Below are positions 1 to 9,579 of a stretch of 43,935 nt of DNA, piece after piece (the stretch's first letter is position 1; each line of letters opens with the position of its first letter). Both the position numbers and the translations under genes were made by a program. The notes below the pieces were generated by a model. The model saw only the letters and a program-made list of their open reading frames with translations, did no database searches and was not told the DNA's origin. Origin of the DNA: CAADGU01 sp964581605 (GTDB taxonomy: Bacteria > Chloroflexota > Anaerolineae > Promineifilales > Promineifilaceae); assembly GCA_964581605.1 (NCBI GenBank), contig CAZOPF010000045.1:1-43935 (forward strand). Direction: 5' to 3'.

Positions 1-28
1 AAAGGAAAGAGTTGGAGTAAAAAAGGTT

Positions 29-835
29 ATGCCTGTAACAACTTCTGGCACCCATTGGCGTGGCGCGGTGGAAATGGTACGGCGGACTATGACGGCCGCC
101 GGCCGCCACCAGAGCGGACTCTATTCTATCGAGGGCTATCGGCTGCATGAACGCGCCCTACGTGCCGGGCTGACGCCAGAACTCACGCTCATCGCCGAGA
201 ATTTTGGCCTTGAGAACCAGCCACGCAGCCAGCAATTGCTGGCTGACCTGCACTGTGCTGGCGGCCGCCTGCTGCCCATCCCCAACCAGGAAATAGCTGC
301 CCTGTTGAACGGCCGTGACCTGGGCCCTATCGTTAGCCTCCTCAAAATACCACCCGATGCAAACCTGGCAGAGTTGGTGACGGCCATGCCCCGCCCCCTG
401 CTATTGGTAGCGTATGAAGTGATAGACCCGGGCAATGTGGGGGCAATGGTGCGCACTGGCCACGCCAACGGCCTCACCGCCTTTATCGCCGTTGGCGACA
501 GTGACCCCTATCATCCCAAAGCTGTGCGCACCAGCATGGGCAGCTTGTTCAAAACGGCCGTCTGCCATTACCCCGGCGTGGCCGCCTTGCTAAAAGATTT
601 GCGCCAGTGGGGGTTGGAAACGGTGGCAGCAACGGCCGATACAGGCATACCACTCCCCCAGGTAACATTTGCGGAGCGGGGGACGGCCGTGTTTATGGGC
701 AACGAATATCACGGCCTGCCAGAAACCCTTGTGCAACAACTTGACCAGCGGATCACCATTCCCATGGCCGCTGGCATAGATTCGCTGTCAGTTAATGCGG
801 CGACGGCCGTCATCCTCTATGAAATCAGGCGGTAA
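29..835 (+). CDS. TrmH/SpoU-family RNA 2'-O-methyltransferase
   Basis: A SPOUT-class enzyme that would transfer a methyl group from S-adenosylmethionine to a ribose 2'-OH of rRNA or tRNA in the cytoplasm. All three SpoU motifs are visible: DPGNVGAMVRTG near residue 133, GNEYHGL near 225 and SLSVNAATAVILYE near 254-267. The N-terminal part (RRTMTAAGRHQSGLYSIEGY) resembles the L30e-like substrate-binding domain of RlmB/TsnR relatives. The length of 268 residues is normal. The frame stays open upstream to the window edge, so the start is not certain; the ATG at 29 is preceded by purine-rich sequence (GGAG, AAAAGG). The exact RNA target cannot be assigned. The family call is firm. Confidence 0.9.
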   Translation: MPVTTSGTHWRGAVEMVRRTMTAAGRHQSGLYSIEGYRLHERALRAGLTPELTLIAENFGLENQPRSQQLLADLHCAGGRLLPIPNQEIAALLNGRDLGPIVSLLKIPPDANLAELVTAMPRPLLLVAYEVIDPGNVGAMVRTGHANGLTAFIAVGDSDPYHPKAVRTSMGSLFKTAVCHYPGVAALLKDLRQWGLETVAATADTGIPLPQVTFAERGTAVFMGNEYHGLPETLVQQLDQRITIPMAAGIDSLSVNAATAVILYEIRR

Positions 836-897
836 GGTTGAGGCCGGCGGGCAAAACCCGGCCTGGCAAAATTGGTTATTTACCAACTGCCTCGCCT

Positions 898-2325
898 TTA
901 CAACACATCCGCCAATCGGCTGATTCCCTCAACAATTTCCTCTTCCGTCAGCCCGCTAAAGCCCAGCAGGACAGATGGCGGAGCCGGCCGGTGCAGGTGA
1001 TATGGTGCGCCTGGGTAAAGGCCCACACCCGCTTCAGCCGCTCTGGCCACAACGTCCGATTCTGCCACCCCCTCTGGCAAATAAACCATCACATGCAGCC
1101 CGGCCGCGTCGTGGCTGAAATGTGCTTTCTGCCCCCAATGCCTGGTTAGCGCTGTTATCAACGCCTGCCGCCGCTGCCCATATGCCTGGCGCAAGTGGCG
1201 CACATGGCGTTCAAAGTGCCCTTCGGTAATGAAGTCCGCCACGGCCGCCTGGGTCAACGTCGGCGCACCCCGGTCAACCAGCCCTTTGGCCTGCACGAAT
1301 GGCGTTACCATTGGCGGCGGCAGTACCACATAAGAGAGGCCCAACGCGGGGAACAAGACTTTGGAGAAGGTGCCCAGGTAGACCACACGGCCGTCATCAT
1401 CCAACCCTTGCAATGCCGAAAACGGCCGTCCCTCATACCGCAATTCCCCATCATAATCATCTTCCACCACAAACGCGCCATGCGCCCGCGCCCAGGCGAG
1501 CAGCGCCAGGCGGCGTGGCAGGGGCAATGCCCCACCACGCGGAAATTGATTAGAAGGGGTAACAAAAACCAGCCGCGCCCGGCAGTCGTCTGGAATCCGC
1601 TCCACAGGAAAGCCATGTTCATCCACCGGCAGCGGCGTCAGGTCGGCGCCAAACAGCTGAAACACAGCAAACGCCTGGGCATATCCCGGTGATTCCACCA
1701 ACACCTCATCGCCTGGGGACAAATAAAGGCGGGTCAAAATATCCAGCGCCTGCTGCGCTCCATTCACAATGACAATTTGTTCGGCCGTGCAGCGTACCCC
1801 GCGCCACATCCCCAAATAAGCGGCTAATGCCTGCCGCAAGGGATAGAAACCGGCTACTGAACCGTAACGGGATAACATCACATCATCCGTACTCAGATAG
1901 CGATCCAACAATCGCCGCCAGGTATCATAGGGAAAGATGTGCGGGAAAGAACGGCCGAAGCCAAAATCAATGTCTGGGCGGGTGACAGGCAGATGGGCTG
2001 GCGGCCGAACCCCCAACACCCGTTCACCCCAAATAGAGGGAGCCGGTTGATAAACGGCCGTGCCGCCCCCGGTTAACGCCAGACTATCAGCCACAAACGT
2101 GCCTGCCCCCGGCCGGGAAACCACAAACCCCTCTGCTTCCAGTTGAGCATATGCTTCCGTTACCGTAACCCGCGCCACCCCTAAAGCGTGGGCCAGTTGC
2201 CGTGTTGGCAGCAACCGCGTTCCTGGCCTTATATCCCCCCGCAAAATGCGCAACCGCATTTCAGAATAAAGTTGTTGGTATAATGGCACTGGGGCCTGTT
2301 TATTCAGGGAAATGGTAGAAAACAT
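898..2325 (-). CDS. MocR/PdxR-type GntR regulator with aminotransferase domain
   Basis: A DNA-binding regulator made of an N-terminal GntR winged helix (about residues 8-75, with PLYQQLYSEMRLRILRG and TRQLAHALGVARVTVTEAY) and a C-terminal fold-type-I aminotransferase-like domain that binds pyridoxal phosphate. The PLP lysine is K322 in GTFSKVLFPALG; VEDDYDGELRYEGRP is the usual MocR stretch. Family members respond to PLP, GABA or taurine; the effector here is unknown. The start at 2325 is chosen over an upstream ATG at 2406 because GGAAG lies 5 bases before it and the conserved domain begins within ten residues. The gene diverges from the TetR gene at 2455, and the 129-bp gap between them probably holds both promoters. 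Confidence 0.9.
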   Translation of the reverse strand: MFSTISLNKQAPVPLYQQLYSEMRLRILRGDIRPGTRLLPTRQLAHALGVARVTVTEAYAQLEAEGFVVSRPGAGTFVADSLALTGGGTAVYQPAPSIWGERVLGVRPPAHLPVTRPDIDFGFGRSFPHIFPYDTWRRLLDRYLSTDDVMLSRYGSVAGFYPLRQALAAYLGMWRGVRCTAEQIVIVNGAQQALDILTRLYLSPGDEVLVESPGYAQAFAVFQLFGADLTPLPVDEHGFPVERIPDDCRARLVFVTPSNQFPRGGALPLPRRLALLAWARAHGAFVVEDDYDGELRYEGRPFSALQGLDDDGRVVYLGTFSKVLFPALGLSYVVLPPPMVTPFVQAKGLVDRGAPTLTQAAVADFITEGHFERHVRHLRQAYGQRRQALITALTRHWGQKAHFSHDAAGLHVMVYLPEGVAESDVVARAAEAGVGLYPGAPYHLHRPAPPSVLLGFSGLTEEEIVEGISRLADVL

Positions 2326-2454
2326 AATGGCTTCCGGCTGGTGGCTGCTGACATTACCAGCTTCCGCCAGCCACCACTTACTAAATTCTGATTGACCCCA
2401 AAACAAAGGTCAAGTATCCTCTGCTAAATGGCGGGCTGGAGGATTCCCTATTAG

Positions 2455-3075
2455 ATGAGCGATTACAGCGCATCCGAACGAACCAGGCAAAAGAAAGACG
2501 CGAAACGCACAGCCATGATGAATGCGGCCGTGCGCGTTTTCGCGGAAAAGGGGTATCATGCCGCCACCGTGCGCGATATTGTGCGTGATGCCGATGTCGC
2601 CATTGGCACATTTTATTTCTACTTTCCAGATAAAGAAACCTTGTTTGTGCATTTATATGAAGAAACGGCCGACTTCTTGCTGCAAGCAATGGAACAGGCC
2701 GTTAACAGCCGCGCCGACCTGCCCCATCAACTGCTCAAAGGAATTCAGGCATATGTGAACATTGCCCTGTATGAACCGGCCGTCATTCAACTGCTGCTGG
2801 TAGGTGGTGTGGGTGCTGTGCCTTCTTTGGCCGAGCGGCGGTTGGCGTTTCGGGAGCGGCTGGTGATGCTGTGGCAGCGGCCGTTAACGGCCGCCGTCAC
2901 CCAGGGAGACGTCCCGCCTCAAAATGTCCGCCGCATCGCCGAAGGATACGCCGGCGCTTTTGATGAGATGGTGCTAAATCTGTTAGCCTATCCAGAACCA
3001 GAACGAGAAGCAGAAACGGCCGTGCAAGAAATGACCCTGTTTGCTCTGCGCGCCGTTGCCTACTCAGGCCGTTGA
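2455..3075 (+). CDS. TetR-family transcriptional regulator
   Basis: A repressor-type regulator of 206 residues. The N-terminal TetR helix-turn-helix is clear: AAVRVFAEKGYHAATVRDIV, then ADVAIGTFYFYFPDKETLF, at about residues 22-68. The remainder is a helical ligand-binding domain that cannot be assigned a ligand. GGAGG sits 13 bases before the ATG. The stop lies 25 bases before the start of the histidine kinase at 3101, so the two are probably co-transcribed. The gene diverges from the MocR regulator. Confidence 0.9.
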   Translation: MSDYSASERTRQKKDAKRTAMMNAAVRVFAEKGYHAATVRDIVRDADVAIGTFYFYFPDKETLFVHLYEETADFLLQAMEQAVNSRADLPHQLLKGIQAYVNIALYEPAVIQLLLVGGVGAVPSLAERRLAFRERLVMLWQRPLTAAVTQGDVPPQNVRRIAEGYAGAFDEMVLNLLAYPEPEREAETAVQEMTLFALRAVAYSGR

Positions 3076-3100
3076 GCCACCCTACCACGGAACGTCTGTT

Positions 3101-4927
3101 ATGAGCCAGCCACACCCCACACTTGCCAGCCCATCGCCCACAACCATCAGGCTTCCTCACACCATGCCAGACGAGAAAAACAATCTGTTTGGCCCCACAT
3201 CTCCGGACCAACAACAAGGGATTCTCATGCAAACGGCCAAGGCACTGCTGGCCGCCACCGCTCCAGACGATTTATGGACGGCCATCCTCGCTGCTGCCAG
3301 CCAATCCCTCGCCGCCGAACGGGCGGCCATCTTTTTATATGACGAAGGTTTTACCACCTGCCCAGCCGCCGAAGGCTTATCACAGCAATATATTACCGCC
3401 TTGTGTGAAAATTCTGACCTGGCACCCAGCCGGGAGCTGTGGCAAAGCCCCGAACCTGTCGTCATCAATGATATTCATACTGACGGCCGTACCGCTGAAC
3501 TGCGGGACGCTATGGAAGCTGAGGGGTTTATAGCCTATGCTATTTTCCCCCTGCTAACCGCCGACGGGCATTTGCTGGGGGCCCTTCTCACCTACCGGGA
3601 TCAACCCATTCCCTTTACGGCCGACGATGTGGCGGTCGGGCAAACATTGGCCCATATGGCGGCCTTATCACTGCACAACATTCAGCTTTTGGCCGAAACA
3701 CGCCTGAACCTGGCACGCGAGCAGCAACTAAACGAAATTACACGCACCCTGGCCAGCACCATGGATTTGCCCACCATCCTCGGCCATGTGCTGCGCATGA
3801 CGGCCGACCTGACAGGCGCAGACGCCGGGCTGCTGGGGCTGGTTATTGACCACCAGATCATGACCTTTTACCCGCATAACATCCCCGCGGGCATTGTGCT
3901 GCGCCCTGCGCCCCGCGGGCGAGGGATTGCCTGGGATGTGGTGCAAAGCGGCGAAACGGTGTGCCTGACCCATTACGCTTCTCACTATCTGGCGCAGGCT
4001 AAATGGATAGAAGCGGGGATTACAGCACTGACGGCCGTGCCCCTTACCGCCGCCGACACCTGCCTGGGCGCCCTCATCCTTTTTAATATAGGCCATAATC
4101 GCCGCCCATTCACCGACCGCCAGGTAGCTTTAGCCGAAGCTATCGGCCGTCAGGCGGCCATTGCCATCCAACATGCCCGCATGTATGCCGAAGCCCACCA
4201 ACGCACCACCGCCCTACGCAACGCCCTGGCTCGCCAGGCTGAACTGGATGACCTCAAAAACAAATTTATCCAGACTGTCTCCCATGAACTGCGTACTCCG
4301 TTAGGCATTATTCATGGCCATGCCGAACTGATGGGCATGGGAGCATTGGGCGAATTGTCACCACGTCTACAAGAATCGGTGGACATTATTTCGCGGCGGG
4401 TGCATATGCTCATTGATTTAATGGATGACCTGACAGCCATGCTCGCGGCCGAAACCCAGGAACTCCGCCGCCAAACAATCCAACTGGATCAACTGTTGTA
4501 TACGATGCTGGACGAATATCGCCTGCAAGCAAACAAGGCTAACATTACACTGAAAACGGAAATTGCCGAAGGAATCCCCCCCTTGATGGGCGACGCCACT
4601 CATTTGCGGCGCGTGGTAGATAATCTGGTATCCAACGCCTTCAAGTTCACCCCGTCAGAAGGGGCTGTGACCCTCAGGCTGAGGAGTGAAGCTGATCAGG
4701 TCATCATGGAAGTGGTTGATACAGGCATGGGCATTCCTGAAGAGCAGTTGGGGCGGATATTTGAGCGGTTTTATCAGGTAGACGGCCGTAATAAGCGCCA
4801 ACATGGCGGAACAGGGTTGGGGCTGGCGCTGGTTAAGGAAATTGTCCAGGCCCACCGCGGCGACGTATCTGTTACCAGCGAAGTGGGCGTGGGCACGACG
4901 TTTCGGGTCTGCTTGCCCATCGGCTAA
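3101..4927 (+). CDS. GAF-GAF sensor histidine kinase (soluble)
   Basis: A cytoplasmic sensor kinase of about 608 residues with no transmembrane segment. In order: GAF domain (about 45-195), second GAF (about 215-355), short coiled linker, HisKA with the phospho-acceptor H395 in QTVSHELRTPLG, and HATPase_c with N-box VVDNLVSNAFKFTP, G1 box VVDTGMGIPEEQLGRIFERF and G2 box HGGTGLGLALVKEIV. The start at 3101 avoids overlap with the TetR gene; an alternative ATG lies at 3164. No response regulator is adjacent. The nearest stand-alone receiver is at 24619-24993, and pairing with it would be speculation. Confidence 0.92.
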   Translation: MSQPHPTLASPSPTTIRLPHTMPDEKNNLFGPTSPDQQQGILMQTAKALLAATAPDDLWTAILAAASQSLAAERAAIFLYDEGFTTCPAAEGLSQQYITALCENSDLAPSRELWQSPEPVVINDIHTDGRTAELRDAMEAEGFIAYAIFPLLTADGHLLGALLTYRDQPIPFTADDVAVGQTLAHMAALSLHNIQLLAETRLNLAREQQLNEITRTLASTMDLPTILGHVLRMTADLTGADAGLLGLVIDHQIMTFYPHNIPAGIVLRPAPRGRGIAWDVVQSGETVCLTHYASHYLAQAKWIEAGITALTAVPLTAADTCLGALILFNIGHNRRPFTDRQVALAEAIGRQAAIAIQHARMYAEAHQRTTALRNALARQAELDDLKNKFIQTVSHELRTPLGIIHGHAELMGMGALGELSPRLQESVDIISRRVHMLIDLMDDLTAMLAAETQELRRQTIQLDQLLYTMLDEYRLQANKANITLKTEIAEGIPPLMGDATHLRRVVDNLVSNAFKFTPSEGAVTLRLRSEADQVIMEVVDTGMGIPEEQLGRIFERFYQVDGRNKRQHGGTGLGLALVKEIVQAHRGDVSVTSEVGVGTTFRVCLPIG

Positions 4928-4954
4928 CGGCCGTTTGGTCTTGATCTTCCAACC

Positions 4955-6340
4955 ATGACTGATAAGCAACAAACACAACTCCGGGAATTACCGGGCATAG
5001 ACCGGCTGCTGCAAATGCCGGAAACGGCCGACCTCCTCACCCATTACGGCCGCTCCCTCACCGTGACGGCCCTGCGTGACACAGTAGAGCAGGTGCGGGG
5101 GGATTTGTTGCATGGCCGGGCTGCGGCCGTGCCCAGCCCGCCGCTTCTGGTTCAATCAGCTGCCAACTGGCTGGAAAATTTGCTCACCCCCAGCCTGCGC
5201 CCGGTCATCAACGCTACCGGGGTTATTGTGCATACGAACCTGGGGCGCGCCCCCCTCAGCCAGGCAGCACGCCGGGCCATTGCTTCCGCCGCGCAAGGTT
5301 ACAACAACCTGGAATATGATCTGGAGCGTGGAGAGCGTGGCTCGCGCACGGCCCATGCCACCCAGCTGTTGCCTCACCTTACTGGGGCAGAGGCCTCGCT
5401 GGTAGTCAATAACAATGCCGCGGCCGTTTTGCTCATGCTCACAACATTGTGTCACGGCCGTCAGGTCATCATCAGCCGGGGGCAATTAGTAGAAATCGGC
5501 GGCGGCTTTCGCATACCAGAGGTGATGTCCCAGTCGGGGGCCACACTGGTAGAAGTAGGCACAACCAACCGTACCCATCTGCAAGATTATGCCCGTGCCA
5601 TCCATGAACAGACGGCCGCCATTCTGGTTGCTCACCATTCAAACTATAAAATCGTCGGTTTTACCAGTGAACCATCGCTGGCCGAATTAGCAGAACTGGC
5701 TCATACACATCACCTGCCGCTCCTGTATGACCAGGGCAGCGGCGCGTTGTTGGACACAACGCCCTTTGGCCTGGAACCAGAACCAACCGTGCCCGACAGC
5801 ATCCGCGACGGGTGTGATCTGGTGGCGTTTAGCGGCGATAAGCTATTGGGTGGGCCGCAGGCAGGTATTCTGGTGGGGCGGGCTGGCCTGATTGCCCGCT
5901 GCCAACAGCACCCATTGGCGCGGGCCGTGCGGGCCGATAAATTGTGCCTGGCCGGGCTGGCTGCTACCCTGTCCCATTACATGAAGGAAGAGGCGCTCAC
6001 AACGGTGCCCATCTGGCAAATGATAGGTATGACGCGGGCAGAGGTGACGGCCGTTGCCCAGAGCTGGCAGGCGCGTTTGCAAACAGACGGTATCACGGCT
6101 GAATTAGTAGATGGTGAGTCTACGGTTGGAGGCGGCAGCCTGCCCGGAACCAGCCTGCCCACTTGCCTGGTGGCGCTGGATTCCACCAATCCTACTGCCC
6201 TGGCAGCCCGGTTACGTGCAGAACAACTCCCGGTGATTGGGCGTATCCAAGACGGCCGTTATTTGCTAGACCCACGCACCGTTTTGCCCGAACAGGTTGA
6301 TAATTTGATGCAATCGTTGGTAAACTGTGCCAGACCCTAA
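4955..6340 (+). CDS. selA: L-seryl-tRNA(Sec) selenium transferase
   Basis: A PLP enzyme that converts seryl-tRNA(Sec) to selenocysteinyl-tRNA(Sec) with selenophosphate. At 461 residues it has the length of bacterial SelA (E. coli is 463). Visible signatures are VINATGVIVHTNLGRAPLS near residue 84, the NNNAAAVLLML stretch, SRGQLVEIGGGFRIPEVM, and the PLP lysine K296 in FSGDKLLGGPQAG (E. coli Lys295). It starts 27 bases after the histidine kinase stop with no strong ribosome-binding site. selB, selD and the tRNA(Sec) gene are not in this window. It is followed by tsaD after 33 bases. Confidence 0.95.
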   Translation: MTDKQQTQLRELPGIDRLLQMPETADLLTHYGRSLTVTALRDTVEQVRGDLLHGRAAAVPSPPLLVQSAANWLENLLTPSLRPVINATGVIVHTNLGRAPLSQAARRAIASAAQGYNNLEYDLERGERGSRTAHATQLLPHLTGAEASLVVNNNAAAVLLMLTTLCHGRQVIISRGQLVEIGGGFRIPEVMSQSGATLVEVGTTNRTHLQDYARAIHEQTAAILVAHHSNYKIVGFTSEPSLAELAELAHTHHLPLLYDQGSGALLDTTPFGLEPEPTVPDSIRDGCDLVAFSGDKLLGGPQAGILVGRAGLIARCQQHPLARAVRADKLCLAGLAATLSHYMKEEALTTVPIWQMIGMTRAEVTAVAQSWQARLQTDGITAELVDGESTVGGGSLPGTSLPTCLVALDSTNPTALAARLRAEQLPVIGRIQDGRYLLDPRTVLPEQVDNLMQSLVNCARP

Positions 6341-6366
6341 GAGCTTTCTGAAACCCTTAGGGCTTT
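6335..6366 (+). terminator. possible attenuator hairpin between selA and tsaD
   Basis: CCCTAAG (6335-6341, overlapping the selA stop) can pair with CTTAGGG (6356-6362) across a 14-base loop, followed by CTTTT. The stem is short and the T-run weak. This could be a partial terminator, or one copy of a repeat resembling AAAACCCTCAGGGCTTT at 23686-23702. Confidence 0.35.
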
Positions 6367-6373
6367 TCAAGGT

Positions 6374-7369
6374 ATGTTCACACGAATTTTAGCCATTGAA
6401 ACTTCCTGTGATGAGACGGCCGCTGCGGTAGTGGAAAACGGCCGTGCCATCCTGAGCAACATCATCGCCAGCCAGGTAGATTTACACGCCCAATACGGCG
6501 GCGTGTTCCCTGAGGTAGCCTCGCGCCGCCACATCGAAGTCATTCATGCAGTGGTCAACCAGGCGCTGGAGGCGGCACATCTGGGGCTGGATGATGTAGA
6601 TTGCATTGCCGTCACCTATGGCCCAGGCTTAGTGGGATCGTTACTGGTGGGTGTGAATATGGCAAAGGGGCTGGTATTGGCCCGGCAAAAGCCGCTATTG
6701 GGCATTAACCATATTGAAGGGCACATTTATTCATTATGGCTCTGTGAAGAAGCAGAAAGTTTCACTTTTCCCATCCTCAATCTGGTGGTTAGCGGGGGGC
6801 ACACGGAACTGTATCTGATGGTGGATCACGGCCGTTACAAACACCTGGGCGGCACATTGGATGATGCGGCCGGCGAGGCCTTTGACAAAGTAGGCCGGCT
6901 GTTAGGGTTGCCCTTCCCTGGCGGCCCGGCCATTGACCGGGTGTCCCGCAGTGGCAACCCCCAGGCATTCAAATTTCCGCGAGGTGTGATGGAGGATGGG
7001 TATAACTTCAGTTTTAGTGGGTTAAAGACGGCCGTCATGCGGCAAATTCAACCTACCCTTAATCAGCGTGCTATTCCCGACCTGGCCGCCAGCTTCCAGG
7101 CGGCCGTTGTAGATGCGCTGGTGACAAAAACAGAGCGGGCGGCCAGGGCATACGGGGTCACGGCCGTACACCTGGCTGGCGGCGTTTCCGCCAACAGCGC
7201 CCTCAGGCAAGCCATGAAAAGTCACCTTACTCTGCCCGTTCGTGTGCCGCCGCCCATCCTTTGCACCGACAATGCCGCTATGATTGCGGCCGCCGCTCAC
7301 TGGCGTTTTGTCGCCGGGCAGCAGCATTCGCTTGAGCTGGATGTCATTCCCAGCCTGCAATTGGTATAA
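6374..7369 (+). CDS. tsaD: tRNA N6-adenosine threonylcarbamoyltransferase
   Basis: Transfers the threonylcarbamoyl group from TC-AMP to A37 of tRNAs that read ANN codons (t6A synthesis), acting with TsaB and TsaE. It is a 331-residue ASKHA-fold protein, close to E. coli TsaD (337). Motifs seen: ILAIETSCDETAAAVV at the N-terminus, SRRHIEVIHAV, the metal-ligand histidines in NHIEGHIYS, the glycine-rich VSGGHTELYLM, DDAAGEAFDKVGRLLGLPFP, and the C-terminal ligand aspartate in CTDNAAMIAAA. tsaB and tsaE are not next to it. It follows selA in the same direction. Confidence 0.96.
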   Translation: MFTRILAIETSCDETAAAVVENGRAILSNIIASQVDLHAQYGGVFPEVASRRHIEVIHAVVNQALEAAHLGLDDVDCIAVTYGPGLVGSLLVGVNMAKGLVLARQKPLLGINHIEGHIYSLWLCEEAESFTFPILNLVVSGGHTELYLMVDHGRYKHLGGTLDDAAGEAFDKVGRLLGLPFPGGPAIDRVSRSGNPQAFKFPRGVMEDGYNFSFSGLKTAVMRQIQPTLNQRAIPDLAASFQAAVVDALVTKTERAARAYGVTAVHLAGGVSANSALRQAMKSHLTLPVRVPPPILCTDNAAMIAAAAHWRFVAGQQHSLELDVIPSLQLV

Positions 7370-7446
7370 TAATGGCGCAAAGGCATATCATCTGTTGGCA
7401 AACCGATGGCACATGACCAACTATCACATCGTAGTGACGCAATTGC

Positions 7447-9579
7447 ATGATTCATTCACCTGAAATGCCTGATCTCTCAGGCCTTGAAACCGGAAACGGC
7501 GACGCCCCCGCACTCATTCAAACCATTGCCCATGTGCTGCGGCACATTGAAAAAGATGGTTTGGATATTGATCGCATTATGGACGCGGTGTTAGAGACGG
7601 CCGTGCGTTATTTCAACGCCTACGATGGCAGCCTCATCGTCATCAACGAAGCCCAACACATTGAACACACCTGCTATTACCAGGATGAACCACACCGTCG
7701 CCAGCCAGACGTATTCCTGCAAGATGTCATGCGTCAAGGAGTCGCTGGCTGGGTTATCCGCAAACGCCGTCCTTATCTGGCTGACAACATCTTCACCGAC
7801 CCACAATGGCTAAAACGCCCCGAAATGGCGGTGGATAGTTCACCAGAGTCCGCCATCTGCGTGCCGTTGCTCACTCGTAGGCGCGTCGTTGGCGTGCTTA
7901 CGTTGCACCGACGTAACCCACCGCATTTCAATAATGAGGATTTGGCCCTTTTAGCTGACCTGGCTACTGAAGTCGCCAGCCACGTAGAAAATGCTCGCCT
8001 GTTTGCCGCCTCCCAAAGGCAGTTGCAGATTGCTGCTCTGCTCAACGAGGCCAGCCGTGCCATCAACTCCTCCTTAGACCTGACCGAAATTATGAAATCC
8101 TTGCTGCTGCAAATGAATGAATTTCTCAATGCAGAAGCTGTTTCTATTGCTCTGGTAGATGAGCAAACAAATGAACTCGTTTATCAGATAGCAGCGGGGG
8201 TGGGCGAAAACGAAATACGCGGCCTGCGCATTCCATCCAACCAGGGCGTTTCTGGCTGGGTTTTTGAACATTGCCAGCCGGTTCTTATAGCCGACACCAG
8301 CCGCGACCCCCGGTTTAAGCCTTCACTGGGAGACCAGCGCACTGGTTACCCAACCAGGGCCATGATTTGCGCGCCCATTCAATATAAAGGCGAGGTGCTG
8401 GGCACTATCCAGGCCATCAACCCTTCCGAAGGGGCTTTTATGGAACAAGACCTGGATTTGTTGATGAATCTGGCAAACATCGCCAGCACGGCCATTGCCA
8501 ATGCCAAGCAGTTTGCCCGCACACAGGCGGCCGAAGCCCAATATGCCGGTCTGTTCCAGGACACGATCAACCCCATCATTCTCACCGATCTGGATGGGTT
8601 TATTACTCAGGTGAACCGCCGGGCCTGTCAGGTCTTACGCTATCAACGAGAGGAGTTATTAGGCAAGCATATGAACGAGCTGCATGAAGCAGGTGCAGAA
8701 GTCCTAAGCGCTCAGGCGGTGCAAAGTGATTCGGTCAAGGTTTTCACCAGCAAGGTTGTTACAAAGGATAGGCAACCGCTGTCAATGGAAGTATATGCCC
8801 GGCGCACGCTTTTTGAGCAGAGTGTGATCTTGCAGTGGATTTTCCATGATATTTCCAAGCATGTGGAGTTGGAGGAGATGCGCCGAGATTTAACGGCCAT
8901 GCTGTTCCACGATCTGCAAAGTCCTTTGGGCAATGTGATTTCGAGCCTGGAACTGCTTTCATATGAAATTCCGCCAATGGATCCCAGTTCGCCGCTGCTG
9001 TATATGCTGGATATTGCCAAACGCAGCAGCGAGCGGCTGCAAACGCTGGTGCGTTCGCTGTTGGATATTAATCGGCTGGAAGCAGGCCATCCTATTATGG
9101 AACGGACGCTGGTGGATATTTATGATCTGGTGGATGAGGTGCGGGAGATTGAACGGCCGAATTTTGAACAGCGGCAGGTGCTGTTTGTAGAGGAGTTGGC
9201 GCCAGCATTGCCTGATTTGTATGTGGAAGAGGATATGATTCGCCGGGTGCTGATTAACCTGGTGGGCAATGCTTTGAAGTACAGTATGGAAGGGCAACAG
9301 ATCAAGGTGGCGGCCGAATTGACAGAGGATCAGCGGGGGCTGCTTGTTTCGGTGAGCGATCAGGGAATGGGCATTCCGGTCGAATTCCGGCAATCTATCT
9401 TTGAGAAGTTTGAACGTATCAAACATGCTGGCGCCGATTCAAAGGGACTGGGGTTGGGGTTAGCCTTTTGTCGGCTGGCAGTGGAAGCGCATAACGGCCG
9501 TATTTGGGTGGAAGATGCGCCGGGTGGTGGCGCCTGCTTCCGGTTTACTATTCCCTTTAGAGTGCCTGATGACCACTAA
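7447..9579 (+). CDS. GAF-GAF-PAS sensor histidine kinase (soluble)
   Basis: A 710-residue cytoplasmic sensor kinase. In order: GAF (about 30-170), GAF (about 195-350), PAS (about 365-480; NPIILTDLDGFITQVNRRAC and LQWIFHDISKH), HisKA with H488 in MLFHDLQSPLGNV, and HATPase_c (NLVGNALKYS, SDQGMGIP, GLGLGLAFCRLAVEAHNG). There is no membrane segment. The acceptor motif FHDLQSP is the variant common in environmental GAF kinases instead of SHELRTP. Its last 11 bases overlap the start of the alanyl-tRNA editing gene, suggesting translational coupling. Confidence 0.92.
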   Translation: MIHSPEMPDLSGLETGNGDAPALIQTIAHVLRHIEKDGLDIDRIMDAVLETAVRYFNAYDGSLIVINEAQHIEHTCYYQDEPHRRQPDVFLQDVMRQGVAGWVIRKRRPYLADNIFTDPQWLKRPEMAVDSSPESAICVPLLTRRRVVGVLTLHRRNPPHFNNEDLALLADLATEVASHVENARLFAASQRQLQIAALLNEASRAINSSLDLTEIMKSLLLQMNEFLNAEAVSIALVDEQTNELVYQIAAGVGENEIRGLRIPSNQGVSGWVFEHCQPVLIADTSRDPRFKPSLGDQRTGYPTRAMICAPIQYKGEVLGTIQAINPSEGAFMEQDLDLLMNLANIASTAIANAKQFARTQAAEAQYAGLFQDTINPIILTDLDGFITQVNRRACQVLRYQREELLGKHMNELHEAGAEVLSAQAVQSDSVKVFTSKVVTKDRQPLSMEVYARRTLFEQSVILQWIFHDISKHVELEEMRRDLTAMLFHDLQSPLGNVISSLELLSYEIPPMDPSSPLLYMLDIAKRSSERLQTLVRSLLDINRLEAGHPIMERTLVDIYDLVDEVREIERPNFEQRQVLFVEELAPALPDLYVEEDMIRRVLINLVGNALKYSMEGQQIKVAAELTEDQRGLLVSVSDQGMGIPVEFRQSIFEKFERIKHAGADSKGLGLGLAFCRLAVEAHNGRIWVEDAPGGGACFRFTIPFRVPDDH

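Noticed and set aside
838..1692. Plus-strand frames opposite the MocR gene
   Set aside because: They show no family motifs and overlap a clear minus-strand gene in full.
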